Shown here: positions 19,767-27,658 of the stretch, piece by piece
How the letters are laid out: each line of letters opens with the position of its first letter
Numbering within the stretch: position 1 is the stretch's first letter
Assembly: GCF_009831625.1 (NCBI RefSeq)
Contig: NZ_WUUS01000001.1
Span: 372,301-436,300, forward strand
Direction: 5' to 3'
DNA length: 64,000 bases
Origin: Halobaculum saliterrae
GTDB lineage: Archaea > Halobacteriota > Halobacteria > Halobacteriales > Haloferacaceae
Position numbers and translations under genes: made by a program
The notes under the pieces: model-generated
What the model was told of the DNA's origin: nothing
What the model saw: the letters and a program-made list of their open reading frames with translations, nothing else
The model's database searches: none

Positions 19767-20534
19767 CTACTCGACGCGCCGCACGATCCCGCGGACCTCC
19801 TCGCGGTACGCGTCGGGCGTGAGGCCGAGGTCCACGTCGACCGTGACGGTGATCGCCTCCGAGAGGTCCCGATCGACCGTCCGGGCGAAGTTCTCCGCCG
19901 GGTACGCCCCGCCGGCGATCAGCAGGCCGCCGTCGTGGATCCACGACGCGAGCAGCCCCTCGACGGCGACGCTCCCCTCCTCGATGGTGACCGTCTCGCC
20001 GCGCACGTCGAACGACAGCGCGTCGAACTCGAAGGCGGCGCTGTACTCCGTGAGCGAGGCGTCCTCGCCCGTCTCGACGGTGAGCGTTCCCGCGTCGCTG
20101 CCCGAGACGTCCGTGAGTCCGGCCGACGAGAGCTGCGACTCGAACTGGCCGCGCGCGACCTCGCCCGCGCGGTCGGCGAGTTCCTCCCGCGCCGACTCCA
20201 ACGGGATGTCTGCGAGGTTCGGCGAGAAGGCGATCCGGCTGGCGAAGACGTTCGAGAGCGGCGCGTCGATCGCCCCCAGGGTCCGCTCGGAGACCGCGGC
20301 GCGCAACGCCGCGTCGTCGTACACGCGGGTGACCGCCGTCGCGGTCACGTCGACCCCGCCGACGGTCCGCGAGAGCACCTCCTCGGTGTCGGCGCGCGTT
20401 CGCTCCCATCCCCCCTCGTCGAGCCGGTCATCCGGTGTCCGCGGCGGTCGGACGGTCCCCGACGCGGTCCCGCAGCCGGCCAGCCCCGCGACGCCGGCGG
20501 CGGCGGCCCCCGCGAGGAATCGTCGTCTGTCCAT
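19767..20534 (-). CDS. Tat-exported lipoprotein (DUF6517-like)
   Basis: This 255-residue protein begins with MDRRRFLAG, a twin-arginine signal, and has a lipobox LAGC at about residue 21, so it should be exported folded and anchored by a lipid on the outer face of the membrane. The rest is a beta-rich domain without recognised catalytic residues. It resembles haloarchaeal lipoproteins that I recall as DUF6517. A TATA element lies 26 nt before the ATG. The gene is divergent from the DUF5787 gene. The function is unknown. Confidence 0.8.
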   Translation of the reverse strand: MDRRRFLAGAAAAGVAGLAGCGTASGTVRPPRTPDDRLDEGGWERTRADTEEVLSRTVGGVDVTATAVTRVYDDAALRAAVSERTLGAIDAPLSNVFASRIAFSPNLADIPLESAREELADRAGEVARGQFESQLSSAGLTDVSGSDAGTLTVETGEDASLTEYSAAFEFDALSFDVRGETVTIEEGSVAVEGLLASWIHDGGLLIAGGAYPAENFARTVDRDLSEAITVTVDVDLGLTPDAYREEVRGIVRRVE

Positions 20535-20556
20535 GGTCGTCGGGGCGCCCGTCCGA

Positions 20557-20563
20557 CACAAAA
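20557..20563 (-). promoter_or_regulatory. TATA box of the Tat lipoprotein gene
   Basis: The minus strand reads TTTTGTG within GCGCTTTTGTG, centred 26 nt before the ATG at 20534. Confidence 0.55.
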
Positions 20564-20639
20564 GCGCGTCGTCGCGCGTATCACCCCCGATAGCGGCCGA
20601 TCCGTTCCCCGTCCGCGGCGCCCGCGAGCGTACGAGCGC

Positions 20640-20645
20640 TTTTGC
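20640..20645 (+). promoter_or_regulatory. TATA box of the DUF5787 gene
   Basis: TTTTGC within GCGCTTTTGC is centred about 26 nt before the ATG at 20668. It mirrors the core element of the divergent lipoprotein gene. Confidence 0.55.
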
Positions 20646-20667
20646 CCGTCCGGTCCCGCGGTCCGGT

Positions 20668-21633
20668 ATGGAGTTCGGCTTCGAGCTGGCGCTGTGTGCC
20701 CATCTGGAGCACGCGACCGACTGGGTGCTCGCGCGCCAGCTCGGCGGCGCCGTCGCGGCGCCGGGGAGCCGCGTCGTCGACGTCGTCGGCCTCGTGCCCG
20801 GCCCCGCGTTCGACGACCGCGCCCGCATCACCGACCGAACGATCCCGCCGAAGGCGGTCGAGTCGACGGCGGGCGTCGGGGAGGCGGTCCCCGTCGCCGA
20901 GGCGGTCGACGCGCACCCCGACCGCGCCCGCGGGATCGCCGACGCCGCCGTCGACTGCGGCTTCTTCGCCGAGGAGCGCCGCGGGGGCACGCGCCACGTC
21001 CGGAAGGCGACGCGCTACCCCGACGACTGGTTCGACGAACTCGTGGCCATCGAGAACAAACCCGACCTCGGCCGGCCGGGCGACCTCCGGCGACAGCTTC
21101 GGGTCGACACGAGCCTCGCGCTGTTCGACCGCGTCGTGCTCGCGACCGAGAGCCACGTCACCGGCGCGCACCTGAACCGGATCCCCGAGACGGTCGGCGT
21201 CTGGCGCTTCCACCCCGACACGGGCGACCGCGAGGTGGTCCGCGAGGCGACGAGCCTCGACCCCGACGCCCCGGGCGTAGAGCTGCTCGCCGAACACCCC
21301 GGTCGGACGGACGTGGCGGTCGTCGACCCCGCCGAGAAGGCCGCGAAGCGGCGACGGATCGCGGAGCGGGCCTACGGCAAGGGGTGGCGGACGTACGCGT
21401 TCCCCGGCTGCGGGAACTGCGAGGCGACCGAGGACGGTCGCCCGCGCTGCGCGCACTTCGACCGCGTCGTCGACCCCGCGAGCGACTGCGGGGAGTCGTG
21501 CTCCGGGTGGACGGCGGACGACGCGGCGGCGACCGCCGCGGACGGCGACGCGCTCCGCGCGGAGCGCACGCCGTGGGTCCGTGACCCGCCCGGGGTGGTC
21601 CGGCGACAGACCGGGCTGGACCGGTTCGGGTAG
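20668..21633 (+). CDS. DUF5787 family protein, candidate PD-(D/E)XK nuclease with cysteine cluster
   Basis: This 321-residue protein starts MEFGFELALCAHLE, typical of the haloarchaeal DUF5787 family. Its middle part reads LVAIENKPDLGRPGDLRRQL: a hydrophobic strand with E-N-K at residues 129-131 and a following helix with conserved Q, which resembles the (D/E)-x-K and Q/R elements of PD-(D/E)XK nucleases. Near the C-terminus five cysteines (248, 251, 261, 274, 278) form a CxxC-x9-C-x12-C-x3-C cluster that could hold zinc or an Fe-S centre, as in Cas4/AddB-type nucleases. The nuclease assignment is an inference from the motif pattern. The ATG is supported by the TATA element 26 nt upstream. Confidence 0.75.
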   Translation: MEFGFELALCAHLEHATDWVLARQLGGAVAAPGSRVVDVVGLVPGPAFDDRARITDRTIPPKAVESTAGVGEAVPVAEAVDAHPDRARGIADAAVDCGFFAEERRGGTRHVRKATRYPDDWFDELVAIENKPDLGRPGDLRRQLRVDTSLALFDRVVLATESHVTGAHLNRIPETVGVWRFHPDTGDREVVREATSLDPDAPGVELLAEHPGRTDVAVVDPAEKAAKRRRIAERAYGKGWRTYAFPGCGNCEATEDGRPRCAHFDRVVDPASDCGESCSGWTADDAAATAADGDALRAERTPWVRDPPGVVRRQTGLDRFG

Positions 21634-21725
21634 CCGACGGCGACGCGCCGGTGGCCGCTGCTGTGAGGATTCGGGAAACAGTCGCATCTTTTCACACCGT
21701 CCTCGAAACGGACGGCCGTTCGATC

Positions 21726-21760
21726 GATCAGGGGGGGACGACAATGGATCAGGGGGGACG
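21726..21760 (+). repeat. Direct repeat spanning the start codon of the DUF7344-like gene
   Basis: GATCAGGGGGGGACG (21726-21740) and GATCAGGGGGGACG (21747-21760) lie 21 bp apart. The first copy is in the leader and the second is codons 2-6 of the gene. The G-runs of seven and six make this a possible slippage site. Confidence 0.8.
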
Positions 21761-22088
21761 TCCGATCACGACCGACGCGGCGCTTCGACTGCTCGCGGAG
21801 CGACAGCGACGCGCCGTCGTCCGTCGTCTGGCCGACGCGGAGGAACCGGTCACCGTGGAGTCGCTGGCGGCGTCGCTCGCCACGACGACGAGCGACGTCG
21901 CCGGCGTCCGGATCGGGTTGCGACACAGCCACCTCCCGAAGCTACACGACGCCGACGTGATCGACTACGACGCCGAGGACGGGACGGTTCGGCGCGGCCC
22001 CCGCTTCGACGCGGTCGCCTCGCTCCTCCGGACCGTCACGGCCCACCGAGAACTCGGTGACGGATCGGACCGGTCCACGAGCGAGTGA
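21744..22088 (+). CDS. Small winged-helix protein (DUF7344-like)
   Basis: This 114-residue protein has a winged helix-turn-helix pattern: ALRLLAERQRRAVVRRLADA, then a recognition segment and the wing LPKLHDADVIDYDAEDGTVR. It resembles the haloarchaeal DUF7344 family of predicted DNA-binding regulators. I prefer the ATG at 21744; the frame is open 31 codons further upstream, but those residues do not resemble the family. The gene lies 44 bp from the convergent HalOD1 gene. The target genes are unknown. Confidence 0.8.
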   Translation: MDQGGRPITTDAALRLLAERQRRAVVRRLADAEEPVTVESLAASLATTTSDVAGVRIGLRHSHLPKLHDADVIDYDAEDGTVRRGPRFDAVASLLRTVTAHRELGDGSDRSTSE

Positions 22089-22132
22089 CGACGGCGGGCG
22101 TCATCGGAGGTCAGCCCGACCGCGCTATCGGT

Positions 22133-22378
22133 TCACTCGTCCACGGAGTCGAGCGCGATCACGCCGTCGCGGCCGACGCTGACGACGACGCCGGCGTACT
22201 CGAACTCGATCCGGAGCGACGACGACGCGTCGCCGCTCACCAGCGCCTCGAGGGCGTCGACGTCGACCGACCGTTGCAGCGGCGGGAGCCTCGTCGAGGG
22301 GAGCCCAGTCGCCTCCGACACCGCGGAGACGATCTCGACGCACGGCTCTGTGTCGCCGCACCAGACCGCCTCGCTCAT
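22133..22378 (-). CDS. HalOD1 output-domain protein
   Basis: This 81-residue protein is a stand-alone HalOD1 domain, a haloarchaeal output domain also found at the end of signalling proteins. The pattern EIVSAVSEATGLPSTRLPPL followed by SVDVDALEALV and a closing VVVSVGRDGVIAL fits the family. The role is presumed regulatory but is not known. It lies 44 bp from the convergent winged-helix gene and is separated by 500 bp from a TrmB-type regulator transcribed the other way. Confidence 0.85.
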   Translation of the reverse strand: MSEAVWCGDTEPCVEIVSAVSEATGLPSTRLPPLQRSVDVDALEALVSGDASSSLRIEFEYAGVVVSVGRDGVIALDSVDE

Positions 22379-22472
22379 CGTTCTCTAACCGTTGTCGGCG
22401 CGACGCCTGGTCGAAAGCCACGATCGTAGTCGTCCATCGTGGAGGGGATACCCCGTCAGCAGGGATAACGTT

Positions 22473-22489
22473 GTTGTGAATTTTTGAGT
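22473..22489 (+). promoter_or_regulatory. 17-bp motif, copy A
   Basis: GTTGTGAATTTTTGAGT. It matches copies B and C at 13 of 17 positions each and lies 95-111 bp upstream of the HalOD1 start. Confidence 0.55.
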
Positions 22490-22617
22490 AACAAAGCCGA
22501 TCGCGGGCCGGCGCGTCCAGACGCGGTCGGTCGTCGAGCCGAGCGTGCCGCTCGCGGGCCGACTCGGCGGCCTATCGAGAACGACCCGAGGTGGGAGTTC
22601 TCGGCGCGGGGCGACAG

Positions 22618-22630
22618 CGAGGTTGGGACC
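22618..22630 (+). repeat. 13-bp direct repeat, copy 1
   Basis: CGAGGTTGGGACC, repeated exactly at 22865-22877. Confidence 0.75.
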
Positions 22631-22682
22631 AGAACTGCGACCCCGCGCCACGAGGAACGAGTGATGGGCCGCATATAGTTTT

Positions 22683-22699
22683 GTTGTGATTAATCGAGT
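22683..22699 (+). promoter_or_regulatory. 17-bp motif, copy B
   Basis: GTTGTGATTAATCGAGT, in direct orientation to copy A and preceded by the same TT as copy A (TTGTTGTGA). Confidence 0.55.
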
Positions 22700-22761
22700 G
22701 AATTCTATTCCGAGAGCTAACAGCAGAGAGGACACACCCACGAAGCCGATTGATATGTGTA

Positions 22762-22778
22762 ACTCGAACGATCACAAC
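22762..22778 (-). promoter_or_regulatory. 17-bp motif, copy C (inverted)
   Basis: The minus strand reads GTTGTGATCGTTCGAGT, which matches copy B at 14 of 17 positions. It lies about 50-65 bp upstream of the TATA box of the TrmB-type gene. Confidence 0.55.
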
Positions 22779-22828
22779 CGAGCGTCGAACGCGGACGGGT
22801 GATCGAGGTCGGCTCGCGTCGCGAGGCT

Positions 22829-22836
22829 ACTATATT
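22829..22836 (+). promoter_or_regulatory. TATA box of the TrmB-family gene
   Basis: ACTATATT predicts transcription from about 22860, giving a leader of about 20 nt before the ATG at 22879. Confidence 0.6.
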
Positions 22837-22864
22837 CCCGGAACGAGAAGCGGGCGTGTCGTAC

Positions 22865-22877
22865 CGAGGTTGGGACC
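22865..22877 (+). repeat. 13-bp direct repeat, copy 2
   Basis: CGAGGTTGGGACC, identical to 22618-22630. This copy covers the predicted 5' leader and ends one base before the ATG of the TrmB-type gene. Confidence 0.75.
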
Positions 22878-22878
22878 C

Positions 22879-23703
22879 ATGAACGACAGCACCCATCGAC
22901 GGCAGGCGATCGAGTTGTTGCAACAACTCGGGCTCAAGGAGTACGAGGCGAGGTCCTTCGTCGCGCTGGCGCGGCAGCGACAGGCCACGGCCAAGGAGAT
23001 CAGCGACACCTCGGAGGTGCCCCGAACGCGCGTCTACGACGCGATCCGCGTGCTGGAGGCGAAGGGGCTCGTCGAGACGCAACACACCAACCCGCAGGTG
23101 TTTCGGGCGGTGTCGATCGACGAGGCGATCGGGACCCTACAGACGGAGTACGAGCGACGGACCGAGTCGCTGCGCGACGCGCTCGACGGGCTCGAACCGC
23201 CCGACGACGACGAGGGGACGGAGGTCACCCACGAGGTGTGGGCGCTGTCGGGCGAGCAGGGGATCACGAGCCGAACGCGGCAACTCGTCGAGGGCGCGGA
23301 GCGGGAGATCGTCGTCGTGATCGGCCACGACGGAGTGGTCACGCCCGAACTGATGCGGCGGCTCGACGCCGCACACGACCGCGGCGTCGACCTGCTCGTC
23401 GGCGCCGCCTCGGCGGAACTGGCCGCGACCGTCCGGGAGTCGCTCCCCGATGCCGAGGTGTTCGTCTCCGGGCTCGACTGGCTCAGCGGGGCCGCCACGA
23501 GCGACGACACCACCGAGATCAGCCGCCTCGTGCTGGTCGACCGCGAGGCGATCCTCGTGAGTTCGTTCACCGCCGGCGCGGCCGGCCGCGACCACGAACT
23601 CGGCGTGTTCGGTCGCGGGTTCGACAACGGGCTGGTCGCGATCGTCCGTCGGCTGATGGCCACCCGCCGCGGCTTCGGCGAGGAGGCGACGCCGGAGGAC
23701 TAG
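22879..23703 (+). CDS. TrmB-family transcriptional regulator
   Basis: This 274-residue protein has an N-terminal winged helix typical of TrmB regulators (LLQQLGLKEYEARSFVALAR, then TSEVPRTRVYDAIRVLEAKG), a short coiled stretch (about 85-110) and a C-terminal domain of PLD-like/TrmB effector type. TrmB proteins often control sugar or central-carbon genes, but family members in haloarchaea have other roles, so the ligand cannot be named. The ATG at 22879 follows a TATA box and a short leader. A three-copy motif upstream may be its own operator. Confidence 0.9.
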   Translation: MNDSTHRRQAIELLQQLGLKEYEARSFVALARQRQATAKEISDTSEVPRTRVYDAIRVLEAKGLVETQHTNPQVFRAVSIDEAIGTLQTEYERRTESLRDALDGLEPPDDDEGTEVTHEVWALSGEQGITSRTRQLVEGAEREIVVVIGHDGVVTPELMRRLDAAHDRGVDLLVGAASAELAATVRESLPDAEVFVSGLDWLSGAATSDDTTEISRLVLVDREAILVSSFTAGAAGRDHELGVFGRGFDNGLVAIVRRLMATRRGFGEEATPED

Positions 23704-23774
23704 CCGTCGTCCGGGCGAGTCACGACGGGATCGCGTCGAGACCGAACGCCGGCCCGCGGGAGCGTCGCCTCGCG

Positions 23775-24614
23775 TCAGTGGATGTCGGTGCGCTCGAACC
23801 GCCACAGGCCGAGCACCAACGGTGTCACCGCCCACGCCGCCAGCACGACGAAGCCCATCCAGTCGTCGAGGTACCACGCGCTCCCCTCCGGATAGAATGT
23901 TATCTCCCCGTACTCGGGAACGAACACCTGCACGGCGTGCATGAACGCCGTCGAGGGGTTCGCCAGCCCGAGGAACTTGAACCAGTCGGGGAGTCCCGTT
24001 TCCGGGATCTCGTTGCCGTAGATCACCAACTGCAGCATCAACAACAGCACGTCCCACCCGAGGAGGAACAGCGCGTAGAGGCCGCCGGCGCCGGCGAACG
24101 CGTTCATTCGGGTGCGCATCGCCGCCGAGAACCCCGTCGCGAGCGCGACGTACACCGCGCCGTAGAACACCGTGAGTACGGTGTACAGCGCGAACACCCG
24201 TAGGTCGAACGACTCGTACGTCGCCAGCGCGATGCCCCCGGCGACCGCGTAGCCGACGCCGATCGCGACCGTGATCACCCCAGTCCGACCGATCACCTTC
24301 CCGAGAACGGCCTCCGCGCGGGTGTTCGGGAGCCCGAGGAGGAGCCGGAGACTGCCGTCCTCGCGTTCACCCGCGAGGGTATCGTACGCGAGCAGCAGCC
24401 CGATCAGCGGGACGAGGAACACCGTCGGCTGGCGCATGCTGTTCAACAGGGCCAGCGTGTTCGGGTCGACCGCGCTGTCGCGGTAGATCGGGGGGATCCA
24501 CTGGATCGCTGCCAGCAACGCGCCGAACGCGACGAACACCGCCGTGGTCGACAGCAGCGCGAACGACCGGATCGAGTCCTGGAAGTCCTTCCGGACGACG
24601 GCGCGGAGGGCCAT
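23775..24614 (-). CDS. ABC-2 type transporter permease
   Basis: This 279-residue membrane protein has six hydrophobic segments and the N-terminal pattern of ABC-2/NosY-like permeases (VRKDFQDSIRS, then a long loop, and GEREDGSLRLLLGLP between helices 2 and 3). Such proteins pair with a separate ATPase; no suitable ATPase gene is adjacent, because the gene to the left encodes a regulator and the gene to the right an exported propeller protein. The substrate is unknown. A CTAAACTTTC element lies about 26 nt before the ATG. Confidence 0.85.
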   Translation of the reverse strand: MALRAVVRKDFQDSIRSFALLSTTAVFVAFGALLAAIQWIPPIYRDSAVDPNTLALLNSMRQPTVFLVPLIGLLLAYDTLAGEREDGSLRLLLGLPNTRAEAVLGKVIGRTGVITVAIGVGYAVAGGIALATYESFDLRVFALYTVLTVFYGAVYVALATGFSAAMRTRMNAFAGAGGLYALFLLGWDVLLLMLQLVIYGNEIPETGLPDWFKFLGLANPSTAFMHAVQVFVPEYGEITFYPEGSAWYLDDWMGFVVLAAWAVTPLVLGLWRFERTDIH

Positions 24615-24672
24615 ACGCGCCCGATGCGAGCCGGGAAAGTTTAGCGTGTTGATACGAACGCCGCCGCAGCGG

Positions 24673-26145
24673 TCAGCGCCGCCGAACCGCCGCGAGCGCG
24701 AACGCCGCCGCCAGCGCCATCAGGGCCGTCAGCGCCGCGCCGGCGCCGAATCCCGGCGTCTGGACGAACGACTCGTCGGGAACGGTCGTCCACTCGCGGT
24801 CGGTCCCGTCGGCATCGTCGCCGTCGGCGCTCCCGGCCGAACCGCCGTCCGCGCCGTCGTCGGGCGTCGCCGTCGCGGCGTCGCCCAGCTCGCCGCCGGT
24901 CCCCCACAGCTCGTCCTCGGGGACGAGCCGGTCGCGCTCGACGCCGGTGAGGTGCGCGTAGCACGACTCGATCGCCTCGGTGTCGAAGACCGTGCCGCCG
25001 GTCATGGTCTGGTCGCCGGTCGCGCCGATCTGGCGCGTCGTCGGGCCGTCGGAGCCGGGGTCGGTGCCGACGCGCTCGGCGTCGTACGGCTGCCACGGGG
25101 TGTACACCTCCCAGACGACTTCGCCGCGCGGGGTGACCTCCAGCACGCGATGGCCGCGGCGGTCGGTGACGAGCGTGTTGCCGTTGGGGAGCCGGTCCGC
25201 GTCGCGCGGCTCGTGGAGGCCGCCGCCCGAGAGCGACCACGTGCGCTCCCACTCGCCGCCGTCGGTCCGGCTGTACTCGACGACGCGGTCGTTCTCGGAG
25301 TCGGCGACGATGACGGTCGTGCGGCCGTCCTCGCCCTCGATGAAGTCGGGGTTGTGCTGCTCGTTCAGGACGTCGTAGTCGTCGTCCTCGCCGAGCGTCC
25401 ACTTCACCTCCTTGGTGTCGCGGTCGATGGCGATCACCTGATCGAAGTTGCGGACGGAGACGAGCAGCGTGTCGTCGCCGATGGGGTCCACGTCGTTGAC
25501 GTGGGTCCAGTCCGTGCCGTACGGACCCCCACCGTCCTCGGGGAAGCGGTCGGCGTGCTCGTCGAAGCGCCACTGCCAGACGATCTCGCCGGAGTCGTCG
25601 AAGATCACCACGCGGTTGCGCTCGTCGCCCTTGTCGACGGTGACGAACTCGCCGTCGCCGAGGTAGTCGACGTCGTGGGCGTCCTCGACGTTCTCCAAGT
25701 CGGTCCTCGATGTGGTCTCGCCGGTCGCGGGGTCGATCCGCTCGATCACCGTGTGGCGGTTCTGCGTCGTCGCCATCAGCAGCTCGCCGTTCGGGAGCGG
25801 GTCGACGTCGTAGGACCACCAGCGGCCGTCGGCGGTGTCGTTGTGGACGCCGACGACCGAGCCGTTCGGTGCGAGGCCGACCAGCAGCGCGGCGGTCTTG
25901 TCGCCGGCGCGGGCGCCCTGGATCGACACGAGCGTCGTCGTCTCGGGGCGGCGGTCCTCGTCGATCGTGCCGACGCAGGGGTTGAGGCCGTCCGACTGGG
26001 CGGCCGGTGCGCCGGGTCCGCCGACGGCGCGGGCGCCGTCGGCCGCACCGCCGGGGGCCGCCGCCCCGACGACGGGTGCGACGCCCGCGATCACGAGGAC
26101 GAGTGTCGCGAGGAGCGCGAGCCCGCCGGTTCGGCCGCCTCTCAT
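24673..26145 (-). CDS. Arylsulfotransferase-like beta-propeller surface protein, PGF-CTERM
   Basis: This 490-residue protein has a signal peptide (1-29), a six-bladed-propeller-like body with repeats such as EDAHDVDYLGDGEFVTVD and EPRDADRLPNGNTLVTDRRG, and an acidic Ser/Gly linker ending in QTPGFG plus a hydrophobic helix and RRR. The body resembles bacterial arylsulfate sulfotransferases and related haloarchaeal proteins, and the end is the archaeosortase anchor. Its ATG overlaps the stop of the sugar-dehydrogenase-like gene (ATGA), so the two are co-translated. Sulfotransferase activity is doubtful because family similarity covers the fold more than the active site. Confidence 0.75.
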   Translation of the reverse strand: MRGGRTGGLALLATLVLVIAGVAPVVGAAAPGGAADGARAVGGPGAPAAQSDGLNPCVGTIDEDRRPETTTLVSIQGARAGDKTAALLVGLAPNGSVVGVHNDTADGRWWSYDVDPLPNGELLMATTQNRHTVIERIDPATGETTSRTDLENVEDAHDVDYLGDGEFVTVDKGDERNRVVIFDDSGEIVWQWRFDEHADRFPEDGGGPYGTDWTHVNDVDPIGDDTLLVSVRNFDQVIAIDRDTKEVKWTLGEDDDYDVLNEQHNPDFIEGEDGRTTVIVADSENDRVVEYSRTDGGEWERTWSLSGGGLHEPRDADRLPNGNTLVTDRRGHRVLEVTPRGEVVWEVYTPWQPYDAERVGTDPGSDGPTTRQIGATGDQTMTGGTVFDTEAIESCYAHLTGVERDRLVPEDELWGTGGELGDAATATPDDGADGGSAGSADGDDADGTDREWTTVPDESFVQTPGFGAGAALTALMALAAAFALAAVRRR

Positions 26146-27524
26146 TCGCCGGCCTCCAGCCGCACGAGCACGTCGTGGTTCTCCTTCGGGAACTCCTCGC
26201 TGGACCGCCCGTCCCGGTTCGACGTGATCGCGTACAGCTCGCCGTCGACGCCCTGCTCGACGTGTCGGATCCGCCCGAGTTCGTCCGTCAGCATCGGGTG
26301 GGCGGTGGCGGTGAACGCGTCGTCGAGCCAGTCGGCGTCGAATCGCCGGCCCGTCTCACCCAGCGGCGGCAGCTCCGCCTCCGGGGGCGACAGCGTGACG
26401 ACGATCAGCTGTTGGCTGCCCAGCCCGCCGATGATCAGCCGGTTGTGCCAGGAGGGGACGGCCTCGCCCGTGTACCACAGCGCTCCCGTCGGCGCCCACG
26501 TGCTCCCGCCGGTGTTGGCGAGCGGACGCCGCACGTCGCTGTCCTCGGACAGCCCGCGGTACTCGTCGGCGTTCCTGACGTCCGGCCAGCCGTAGTTGCC
26601 GCCCGGGACCAGCCGGTTGACCTCGTCGCGGCCGGCGGGCCCATGCTCGGTTGCGACGGGCGTGCCGTCGGGGAGCCAGACGAGCCCCTGCGGGTTTCGG
26701 TGGCCGTAGGTGAACACGCGCGGGTCGCCGCCCGGGATGTCGGGGTTGTCCGGCGCGGGCTCCCCGTTGACGGTGACCCGGAGGACGGAGCCCGGGAGTT
26801 CCCCGGGGTCGGCCGCCAGCGCCTCCTCGCCGGCGTCGCCGGTGGTGATCCAGAGGTATCCCCGAGGGCCGAACGCGATGCGGCCGCCGTTGTGGAAGTT
26901 GTTCGCGGCCATGTCGCCGACGACGACCCGCTCGGTCGCGGCGGGGTCGTCGGCCGAGAGGTCGAACCGCGAGACGCGGTTGACCCGCTCGTCCTCCCCG
27001 ACGCTGGCGGTGTAGTAGACGTACAGCACCTCCACGTCCGGGTAGTCGGGGTGGACCGCGACGCCGAGGGTGCCCCCCTCGCCGCCCTCGACCCACCACT
27101 GCTGTTCCTGCGGCTCGGCGGCGATCGAGCCGGCGTCGATGGCGTCCTCCGGGGCGAACACCGTGTCGAGGTCGCCGCCGGCGACGCGGCTGACGCGGCC
27201 GACGCGCTCGGTGACGAACACGTCGCCGTTGCCCGCGACAGAGATGTCCCACGGCACCTCCAGGTTCTCCACGAGGACCGTCCGTTCGACGTCGCTCGTC
27301 GGCGCGTCGGTCGGTGCTGTCCACTCCTCGGGCGTGAACGACGCGTCGGGCTCGGGGACGGGCGTCGGCTCCGGCGTCGGGGTGCCGCTCGCCGTCGTGT
27401 CGGCCGGATCAGCCGTGGCGTCGCCGTCGGGCGAGCCGTCGGAGGGGGGCGAGCCGCTACAGCCGGCGAACAGCGCCGCACCGGCGACCGCGAGGGTCCG
27501 ACGACGGGACCAAGTGTTCGACAT
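26142..27524 (-). CDS. PQQ-type sugar dehydrogenase-like lipoprotein
   Basis: This 460-residue protein starts with a Tat-type signal (SRRRTLAVAGAALFAGC), where the cysteine is the lipobox residue. A Thr/Pro/Glu-rich spacer (about 25-60) leads to a six-bladed propeller of the soluble glucose/sorbosone dehydrogenase family: VPWDISVAGNGDVFVTERVG, NNFHNGGRIAFGPRGYLWI, TYGHRNPQGL and VPGGNYGWPDV are family signatures. It should oxidise a sugar-like substrate outside the membrane using PQQ, though no PQQ genes are visible here. The ATG at 27524 begins the signal peptide. Confidence 0.9.
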   Translation of the reverse strand: MSNTWSRRRTLAVAGAALFAGCSGSPPSDGSPDGDATADPADTTASGTPTPEPTPVPEPDASFTPEEWTAPTDAPTSDVERTVLVENLEVPWDISVAGNGDVFVTERVGRVSRVAGGDLDTVFAPEDAIDAGSIAAEPQEQQWWVEGGEGGTLGVAVHPDYPDVEVLYVYYTASVGEDERVNRVSRFDLSADDPAATERVVVGDMAANNFHNGGRIAFGPRGYLWITTGDAGEEALAADPGELPGSVLRVTVNGEPAPDNPDIPGGDPRVFTYGHRNPQGLVWLPDGTPVATEHGPAGRDEVNRLVPGGNYGWPDVRNADEYRGLSEDSDVRRPLANTGGSTWAPTGALWYTGEAVPSWHNRLIIGGLGSQQLIVVTLSPPEAELPPLGETGRRFDADWLDDAFTATAHPMLTDELGRIRHVEQGVDGELYAITSNRDGRSSEEFPKENHDVLVRLEAGE

Positions 27525-27658
27525 GTTCGTGGGAAGCGAACACGCGCGCAAGTGTCTTCGGGTCCTTTCACGGTCGCGGGTCGGTGAACGGCTGTCCGCG
27601 GTGGGTCCGGAGGCGGGACGGCCGAGCCGGGCGCGACGGCCCGGCGTGTGTCGGTGTC

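Larger units (their letters stand above)
22379..22878. other. Long intergenic regulatory region between HalOD1 and TrmB genes
   Basis: This 500-bp stretch is the longest gene-free region of the window and has AT-rich islands (22468-22496 and 22672-22760) around a GC-rich centre. It holds three copies of a 17-bp motif, an exact 13-bp direct repeat, the TrmB-gene TATA box and a second TATA-like CATATAG at 22671-22677 that could start an untranslated RNA. Open frames here are arginine-rich and not credible as genes. Confidence 0.7.

Noticed and set aside
22385-22741. A 118-codon minus-strand frame in the HalOD1/TrmB intergenic region
   Set aside because: The protein is basic and Ser/Arg-rich, unlike haloarchaeal proteins, and crosses AT-rich and GC-rich parts without coding bias.
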